Source: Mytilus trossulus (lineage: Eukaryota; Mollusca; Bivalvia; Mytilida; Mytilidae). Taken from it: a stretch of 64,000 bases of DNA. Shown one piece after another: positions 57,601 through 64,000 of this stretch (position 1 is the stretch's first letter; every line of letters starts with the position of its first letter). Location: the NCBI RefSeq assembly GCF_036588685.1, contig NC_086386.1, forward strand, positions 3,212,710 through 3,276,709. Reading direction: 5' to 3'. The notes beneath the pieces were generated by a model that saw only the letters and a list, made by a program, of their open reading frames with translations, was not told where the DNA came from and did not search any database. The position numbers were made by a program, and so were the translations under genes.

Positions 57601-59865
57601 GGCACTTATGTTTGTCTGTTTGTCTGTTGATCCTTTCTTTTTTCACACATGAAGTTTTAGGTATATTTTATCAGTTTCTTTGTGTATATCTCTTTCATAT
57701 TCATTTGATAAAATTTACTGTTTGTAATAGCATGAATTGTTCTATATTATAAGAATGTTCTTATCCCGGGCATAAAAACAATGCATTATTTGGCGAAACC
57801 TTTTCAACTTTTGATCTTCAGTGCTGTACAACTTTGTACTTTTTTCACTTTCGATCTTTTATATCTTGGCGTCACTGGTGAGTCTTGTGTGGACAAGGCG
57901 CGTTTTTAGGCGTATTGAATTTTAAACCTGATGCTTTTTGTTATCTATTTGTCATGTTTTTCTTTGTCTAATATGTTCTCCTATTTAATTGTATTGTAGT
58001 CCTGTAATATTATGTTGTCATTTCAATGTTATATTTAACTTTGCCATTAAAGTGCGAGGTTTGGCATGCAATAAAACCAGGTTCAAGCCACCACTTTTAT
58101 TCCCCTTTAAAAGTGTCCTGTACCAAGTCAGGAAGATGGCCATTGTTATATTATTGTTCGTTTCTGTGTGTCTTGCATTTTAACGTTGAGTCGTTTGTGT
58201 TTTCTCTTATTTTTGAGATATTGAGATAAGACGTGGCACGGTACTTGTCTATCCCAAATTCATGTATTTGGTTTTCATGTTATATTTGTTATTCTCGTGG
58301 TGTTTTGTCTGATGCTTGGTCCGTTTCTGTGTGTGTTGCGTTTCGGTGTTGTGTCGTTGTTCCCCTCTTATATTTAATGCGTTTCCCCCGGTTTTGGTTT
58401 GTTACCCCGTCTTTGTTTTTTGTCCATGGATTTATGAGTTTTGAACAGCGGTATACTACTGTTGCCTTTATTTATCTCTTATAGTTGTATTTCCATACAA
58501 ACCAAGCATCATAATTTCAAACTACATTCCTAACACATATGACAAAATGTTGTCTCTTTGACACATTCCCCATTTTCATTCATTTTCAATCTTATTATCA
58601 TTCTCATTAACGAAAATCCTGATTTGCAAATGGTATGAAGATATTTTGCCTATGCCTCAAACGTCTTAGAATTTTATCAAATACCAATATGTATATACGG
58701 TGTAGGATTTATTCAAAGAAAAGGTTTTATCATTACATGAACCATTTTACATTTGTAATTAGATCTATGAGGACTGCTTCCTATTGTCCAGGGACCATAT
58801 TCTAAACGTAAACAACAGGAAAGGAAGTTGGGGAATGTTCCATGAACTGGGACATAATTTCCAGGATTCTATGTGGACGTGGGCTGGAACGAAGGAGGTG
58901 ACTTGTAATATATTTACTTTGCATGCTATGGACGTAGTTTGCAATGTGAAACCATGGGATCATCTCTGGGTTAGAGAAAAGTTCGAAAATGCCAGCAACT
59001 ATCTCCGGGTAAGATATATCATAAGTTATATCTATGAGTGTTTTCTCAAATTTATACACAATCCTTCTTCTTCTTTCATCACTTTTTAATGCAAAACAAA
59101 TAATCAGTGTTCAAAACGTGTTTATATGGCTACGTATACATACCAGCAGCTAATTAATTTATCGTATAAAAAAAAACTTGATTGATTTTTGTCAACTAAC
59201 AAAAAAATACACTTAACTTCATGTCAAAATCATTACTATATATTGTTTAAATATGGCGACGATGAGCAAAATTATTCTGTTAGATTACCATATTCGAAAA
59301 TCCATAATTTCAAAGGTTTTAATTTGTATAGACATATACACACTTTTGTTTACAGGAAGGAACAAAGTATGCCAAATTGTGTTCTAATCCTGGTATAGCG
59401 TTGTTAGTGTACGCACAGTTGGCGAGGGATTTTGGCTGGGCTGCTTACAAATCTGTATTCAGAACTTATGATAAACTTCCAAAAGACAAACGACCATCAA
59501 ACCAGCAGGAAAAAGAAAACATGTGGATACAGACGTTTTCCAATGTAGTCAAGAGGAATCTAAGCCTCGTTTTCGAATTTTGGGGATGGCCGATTCGGGG
59601 CTTGGACGATTTGAAAAAGTTTCCTCCATACCTCCCTGATGACGTGACAACACGTGAATTTGCAAAAGACAGAGCGACAACAATACTTAAAAAGTACGAA
59701 AATAATTCTTCTGGTGCCTGTCCTACTCAGAAACCAGCACACACGGACAATGCTTATTGTCCCGGTAAAGGGGGTTATTATAAGATTGATCAATGTGATG
59801 TAAAAGGTAACAGTGTAAAGGAGGATGACAATGACAACAGTTCAAGTTCATGTTCTGTTTTATGA
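54660..59865 (+). CDS. TCAF/FAM115-like protein with peptidase M60 domain
   Basis: Four coding exons: 54660-54801, 55927-57356, 58763-59008 and 59356-59865. All phases agree and give 775 residues. The N-terminal part (GHVLCAA, YGKGRIIVFSHN, GGGLICGVCPWGF) matches the start of TRPM8-channel-associated factors. The middle has the M60-type YLPAGT and YMHSGYPI blocks. Exon 3 carries the zinc site HELGHN (residues 551-556) with a downstream Glu in TKEV (569), the gluzincin pattern. The end (EFWGWPI) is typical, followed by a low-complexity tail ending CSVL, a CaaX-type box. Vertebrate TCAFs bind TRPM8; M60 enzymes cleave mucin-like glycoproteins. Which applies here is unknown. The donor after exon 2 (AAG|GTTCGT) is weak. 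The exon at 54660 might extend upstream to an acceptor at 54649, so a further 5' exon is possible. Confidence 0.9.
55330..55380 (+). repeat. Short PLE-type tail fragment in intron
   Basis: CATGTCCCAAGTCAGGGACC, TGATGTTCAGTGGTTGTCG. It abuts the retrozyme that follows. Confidence 0.45.
55382..55815 (+). mobile_element. Retrozyme-like dimer: hammerhead, 339-bp unit, hammerhead
   Basis: Hammerhead A is at 55405-55450 and hammerhead B at 55753-55790. The predicted cleavage cytosines (55443 and 55782) are 339 bp apart, the same as at 27.7-28.1 kb. The unit contains CCACTGGGTCGATGCCACTG, GGACGTTTCGTCC (a palindrome), GGGTATCACCAGCCCAGTAG, CCTTAGCCGTATTTGGCAC and CCTCAATGCTCTTCAACTTTG. It lies in intron 1 of the TCAF-like gene in sense orientation. 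Confidence 0.85.
55405..55450 (+). ncRNA. Type I hammerhead ribozyme motif, one core change
   Basis: Helix I GCGTCA/TGGCGT pairs over 6 bp. Stem II is GTCT/AGAC with loop TATGT. GAAA is followed by a 3-bp helix III (ACG/CGT) and cleavage triplet GTC. The only core deviation is CTGATGG in place of CTGATGA (A9 to G). The tiny helix III is typical of ribozymes that act as dimers in retrozymes and PLEs. Confidence 0.8.
57740..57950 (+). mobile_element. Decayed retrozyme unit in intron
   Basis: AAGAATGTTCTTATCCCGGGC, ACAACTTTGTACTTTTTTC, GGCGTCACTGGTGAGTCTTG and AGGCGTATTGAATTTTAAACC keep the unit order. The hammerhead at 57869-57913 has lost A6 and GAAA. Confidence 0.6.
58085..58480 (+). repeat. 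Abundant dispersed repeat in intron (longest local copy)
   Basis: Runs through CCTGTACCAAGTCAGGAAG, GGCCATTGTTATATTATTG, GTTCGTTTCTGTGTGTCTTGC and CTTGTCTATCCCAAATTC. It then has a second GTTTCTGTGTGTGTTGCG and GAACAGCGGTATACTACTGTT. It gives several spurious open frames. Confidence 0.6.
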
Positions 59866-59921
59866 GTATTTTAAACACACGGACTTAGATATTTAGTATT
59901 TATAACGCAAGTAAATGCTGA

Positions 59922-59927
59922 AATAAA
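59922..59927 (+). terminator. Poly(A) signal of the TCAF-like gene
   Basis: AATAAA lies 57 bases after the stop codon, the usual place for a short 3' UTR. Confidence 0.6.
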
Positions 59928-60049
59928 AGTGAAGTTCTACTTTTTATTCATCATAAATTTCTCATATAACATAAGATTCAATTTAATGTCTGGAAAAACT
60001 TTTATTTTAATCAATGTGGAACAGAGTGCTTTGGTGCCCTTTTTCTTGA

Positions 60050-60182
60050 TAGCACTGGGTCGATACCTCTGTTGATTTTACTATGAGTACCAAGAGAGTG
60101 TCATCAGCTTACTGGTTAGTAATTAGGTAATGACATGATTTGTATTAAACCTTTCTAGAAGTGTATGTTTATAAATTTCAAT
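60050..60182 (+). repeat. Strongly decayed retrozyme fragment
   Basis: CACTGGGTCGATACCTCTG, GAGAGTGTCATCAGC and GTTTATAAATTTC align in order with the unit at 55.49-55.60 kb. It has no hammerhead. Confidence 0.4.
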
Positions 60183-60905
60183 AAAAGAGCCTGTGTCGCT
60201 CACCTCGGTCTATGTGCATATTAAACTAAGGACACAGATGGATTCATGACAAAATTGTGTTTTGGTGATGGGGGTGATTTGTAGATCTTTACTTTACTGA
60301 ACATTCTTGCTTCTAACATTTATCTCATTATCTCAATTTATAATGAACTTGACCAATTAGTTACAGAGGAAAACATTTACAAAAATTTACAAAATTTACA
60401 AAATTATTAAAAATTTACTATAAAGGGCAATAACTCCTTAGGGGTCAACTGACCTTTTTGGTCATGTTGACTTATTTGTGGATCTTACTTTGCTGAACAT
60501 AATTGCTGTTTACAGTTTATCTCTATCTATAATAATATTCAAGATAATAACCAAAAACAGCAAAATTTCCTTAAAAATTTCCAATTCAGGGGCAGCAACC
60601 CAACAACCAGTTGTCGGATTCATCTGAAAATTTCAGGGCAGATAGATCTTGACTTGCAAAACAATTTAACCCCCATGTCTGAATTGCGCTTAATGCTTTG
60701 GTTTCAGAGTTATAAGCCAAAATCTACATGTTACCCCTACGTTCTATTTTTATTCATTGCGGCCATCTTGGTTGGTTGGCAGGGTCACCGCACACATTTT
60801 TTAAACTAGAACCTCAATGATGATTATGGCCAAGTTTAGTTTATTTAGGCTCAGTAGTTTCAGAGGAGAAGATTTTTGTAAAAGCTAACGACGGACGATT
60901 TGTCC
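60183..60905 (+). mobile_element. Abundant bivalve repeat starting AGAGCCTGTGTCGCTCACCT
   Basis: Consecutive blocks are known to me from mussel sequence: GGACACAGATGGATTCATGAC, TTTACTTTACTGAACATTCTTGC, AAGGGCAATAACTCCTTAGG, GGGCAGCAACCCAACAACCAG and GCGGCCATCTTGGTTGGTTGG. It ends at AAGCTAACGACGGACG. The usual closing part is missing or truncated. Confidence 0.65.
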
Positions 60906-61084
60906 ATTTTGTAGTCCAAATAATTTTAAAATACCATTATTATCGTGAAAATCGTTTGGAATGGTGTTATGAAAATGATTGTGTGAAGTTCAAGATTACA
61001 TATTTGTTACATAAGAGTGTCACTGCTTATGTTCTTGTGGCGTCTGTCGTTGATGTAGATGTTTGTTTGTGCTGTCAAGTATTG

Positions 61085-61370
61085 TTGTCATTTAGCGTAA
61101 TATTTTAACATTGCCGTAAAAGCGGGAGGTTGGCTAGCCATAAAACCAGGTTCAATTCACCATTTTTTTCTTAAAATGTTCTGTACCAAGTCAGGAATAT
61201 GGCAGTTGTTATCAAACAGTTCGTTTCTATGTATGTTGACGTTTGCTTTTGTTTCAGTTTTCCTCTTATATTTGGTGTGTTTCCCTTTTGAAGTTTGTTA
61301 CCAGCATTTGCTTTCTCAACTTATGACTTTTGAACAGCGGTCTACCACTGTTGCCTTTATTTTAGGCCCG
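61085..61370 (+). repeat. Abundant dispersed repeat (GTCTACCACTGTTGCC variant)
   Basis: TTTAACATTGCCGTAAAAGCG, CTGTACCAAGTCAGGAATATG, GCAGTTGTTATCAAACAGTTC and GAACAGCGGTCTACCACTGTT. Same family as 58085-58480. Confidence 0.6.
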
Positions 61371-61814
61371 TTTCAGTCATATACTTTTTAACTGTTTTGT
61401 TTCTTTGACGTCCATGGCTTTGCAATATTTGACTTGAAGTTTCTTAATGATGGTAAACTCCAGAAAATTGCTTAAGAGGCATGATATTTAATCAAAGTGC
61501 TTTTAAGCACTGAACGGTAAAATATTTCTTCAATTTTCCAGTGATAGGTAATTATGGCAATCCTAGTTAACAAAGATTGGAGACAACCTCACAGACCTCA
61601 GTGTTCACACGTTAATTATCAAATCAACGAACAACTTGGACCACTTGACACATAAAGCTTAGATAAAAGCTGAAATGCAGACGGCAAAAAAAAAGCAACC
61701 CACTTTCATAATTTCTGACATGTTACAGCATCATGACAGTTAAATAACATTTTATTTAAGTCTTATTAATTATTAAAGATTTTTATTAATAATATGTATG
61801 CAATGTAATGTAAT

Positions 61815-62950
61815 GAATGGACAACCAGGTGCTCCGCAGGGCGCAGCTTTATACAACTGCAGAGGTCGAACCCTGAACAGTGGGGCAAGTATGGACACAG
61901 CATTGAAACTTGATACAGCTCTAAATTGGGATTGGGATCATATTATTGACACAATATGAGTTTCTAACACAAAACAAATGTCAAGATCACTAATCTATTA
62001 TGCAATATTTTCAAAAATTTGGAATTTGAGAAATTTGGGGAAAAAATTTGAAAACTACTACCACCCCCCTTTTTTTGGCAATAAGTCCAAAACCAGACAT
62101 TTCTTTACACATAATTTACAAGTAGTGTAATGGAGATAAATCTGAAGATACCCAACATTGTATATTAACTGTTTTTGAATTACCTACCCCAGTTAACTGC
62201 TTTTAAATTGTCTTAATTGTCCATTGACCAGAAAAACCTAGTTTTTCCCCTTTTTTGCCCCTAATTTCAAATATTTTGAGCCATAAACCCCCAAATTCAT
62301 TACTAACCATCCCTTTATGGAATGGAAACTTGTGGTATAATTTCAGAGATATTCATACATTTAAACACAAGTTATTGTTTGAAAACTACAAAAATGCTTA
62401 ATTTGGGCTCCCTCTTTGGCCCCTAATTCCTAAACTATAGAGACCTTTACCCCTAAAATCAATCCCAACCTTCCTTTAGAGGTATTGAACCTTCTGGTAC
62501 TAAAAATTAAAGAGATCCATTCACTAAATCTAAAATTATTGTCCAGAAAATCTATTTCCCCCCTTTTTTGCCCCTTTTTCCCCTTTTTTATTCCCTAATT
62601 CCAAAACATTTTGAGCCATAACAACCCAAAGTCATAACTAACCATCCCTTCATGGTATGGAAACTTGTGGTATAATTTCAGAGAGATTCATACACTTAAA
62701 ACACAAGTTATTGTTTGAAAACTACAAAGGGTTATTTTGGACCCCTTTTTGGCCCCTAATTCCTAAATCAATCCTAACCTTCCTTTGGTGGTGTTGAACC
62801 TCCTGGTAAAAATTTATAGAGATCCATTCACTAAATCCTTAGTTATTTTCCGGAAACTAAATGTGTCTTTGGATGATGCAGACGACGTAGACAACGACAT
62901 GATACCATTATACGATGCAAAAAAAAATTTGTGGTCGTATAAAAACAATA
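61815..62950 (+). mobile_element. Bivalve repeat with TGCTCCGCAGGGCGCAGC start and internal duplications
   Basis: Starts GGTGCTCCGCAGGGCGCAGC, TTTATAC. Two internal units share CCATCCCTT.ATGG.ATGGAAACTTGTGG (near 62308 and 62643) and the CCCCTAATTCCTAAA runs. It ends with GATGATGCAGACGACGTAGA and a TCGTATAAA terminus. GTATAAA-type ends at both sides may be its inverted termini. Non-coding. Confidence 0.6.
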
Positions 62951-62954
62951 AAAA

Positions 62955-63669
62955 TAATTCATCATAAACTATTATATAAACAATCTTGTAAAGATAAGGT
63001 GGAAGTACAATCCCATGTAGTACATGAGGTAAATGCTACAAAACGTAACTGGTGGAAGATTAATACATGTACATGTAAAAAGTAGCTGCATTAAATACCT
63101 GATATATATCATTTTAAAAATTGAATACTTAAATTAATTCTAAAAAAGTTATGAGATTATAAAAGTAAATGATCTGAAAAAAATTCTGAAGATTTTCACC
63201 CCACTACATGTAGATCTTCATGAAATGCACAGTGAAATAAACAGCAATTATTTGCTCATGCTGTGAAAGTTATCAGTGTGATATTTGGTATGGAAAAATT
63301 TCCCCCTCCCCCTCTATCATTGTGCTTTTTTCAGTCTTTTTAATGTGTTCAATGATATAAATGAACAAAATTATATTTCATCTTAAAAAATTCACTTATA
63401 AAAGGTCAAAAATTTAACTTTTAAGTTTCAGTTAATTAGGATTTGCATTTCACAGGATAAAACTTCTAGACAATTTAAAAAGAGAAATGTGTTCACTAAA
63501 TTAAATTGTATTCCATAACAGTCTTAACCTTCTACTTCTAAATAGTATTTAAACATGATAAAGCCTGAATCAAGATATTTCAAATGTAGGACAATATTAA
63601 TATTACCAAAATACATATTAAATATTAACCTTCAAGTAAGAAATACCTTAATTATGAATCTAACATTTG
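62955..63669. other. Gene-free stretch, probably MITD1 3' UTR and downstream
   Basis: Lies 3' of the MITD1 stop on the minus strand. It is AT-rich, and no clear poly(A) signal could be assigned. No other gene was seen. Confidence 0.4.
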
Positions 63670-63841
63670 TCATGATGTATCATCTTTAGTTTTATTTATG
63701 GATTTAGTATGAAATATATCTACAGTAGTTTTATGACAAGGTCGTAGGTCAAGGTCAATGGATCCTATAGAGAATTTATTGTCTGAAGCTTTATATATAT
63801 CTAATCCTCTTCCTATCTTTACGATCCATCCAGTGTTAAAC
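63670..63841 (-). CDS. MITD1: MITD1 (MIT domain-containing protein 1), terminal exon
   Basis: On the minus strand an acceptor (CTATTTTAG) precedes a 172-base exon, phase 2, that encodes 56 residues and stops at TGA (63672-63670). It reads [14 protein letters not shown], then [14 protein letters not shown], the signature end of the MITD1 C-terminal phospholipase-D-like domain. MITD1 binds ESCRT-III through its N-terminal MIT domain and acts at the midbody in abscission during cytokinesis. The MIT domain and the rest of the C-terminal domain must lie beyond 64000. The tail after IFH ([11 protein letters not shown]) is diverged, as expected. Too short for a normal ORF filter. Confidence 0.85.
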
Positions 63842-64000
63842 CTAAAATAGAAAGGCTACATGTTAAACATATAAATCAATTTTTGCTGAAATATTTTTTT
63901 CTTTGATTATAATAAAAAGATAAAAGTTCATAAAATCATTGAGAATAACTAAGATGAATGAAATTTCAATCATGGATGAACTTTCACCAGAACTAAACCA

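Noticed and set aside
58026..58484. Two open frames in the TCAF-like gene's third intron as extra exons
   Set aside because: The sequence is a known abundant dispersed repeat also present at 29.0, 38.3, 48.2 and 61.2 kb.

Overview
The window looks like a piece of a bivalve mollusc nuclear genome, most likely a marine mussel (Mytilidae). It is AT-rich, its genes are split by kilobase introns, and most of the non-coding DNA is dispersed repeats that I recognise from mussel sequence by recall. These include the repeat starting ATGCCCCACC with a CGTC/TTCG stretch, Penelope-like element tails, hammerhead-ribozyme repeats and a tRNA-headed SINE. The species call is an inference, not a database result.

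Layout. 0.9-14.3 kb has no gene I can support. It holds DNA-transposon-like structures: two perfect-ended foldback elements with 8-bp target duplications (3.49-3.85 kb and 6.82-6.97 kb), a MITE built of short palindromes (4.55-5.37 kb), a 3.9-kb element with long inverted ends (5.96-9.84 kb), and a second pair of inverted copies (7.36-7.66 / 13.99-14.30 kb). 16.1-29.5 kb, minus strand: a cysteine-rich secreted or single-pass membrane protein assembled from six small exons with matching splice phases. Its introns hold hammerhead-ribozyme repeats and a LINE remnant. 33.6-37.25 kb, minus strand: a nearly full-length Penelope-like retroelement carrying nonsense codons and a frameshift. 43.3-46.7 kb, plus strand: the 3' half of an EGF-like, MEGF-type receptor with a tail rich in phosphotyrosine-type motifs. 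48.58 kb: an orphan signal-peptide exon. 54.66-59.87 kb, plus strand: a TCAF (FAM115)-like protein with a peptidase M60 zinc site and a C-terminal CaaX-type box. 63.67-63.84 kb, minus strand: the terminal exon of MITD1, the rest of which lies beyond the window.

How things fit. The two receptor-like genes are typical of the large variable repertoires of cysteine-rich surface proteins in bivalves. The MEGF-like tail carries YEEI, YxxP, YxN and YxxM motifs, which in known families recruit Src, Crk, Grb2 and PI3K. The retroelement part of the window is coherent: an RT source (two Penelope-like clades), abundant 5'-truncated copies of their 3' ends, and non-coding repeats of one 339-bp unit flanked by type I hammerhead ribozymes, found as dimers at two independent loci (27.7-28.1 kb and 55.4-55.8 kb). 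That is the architecture of retrozymes. Every ribozyme copy here carries at least one lesion.
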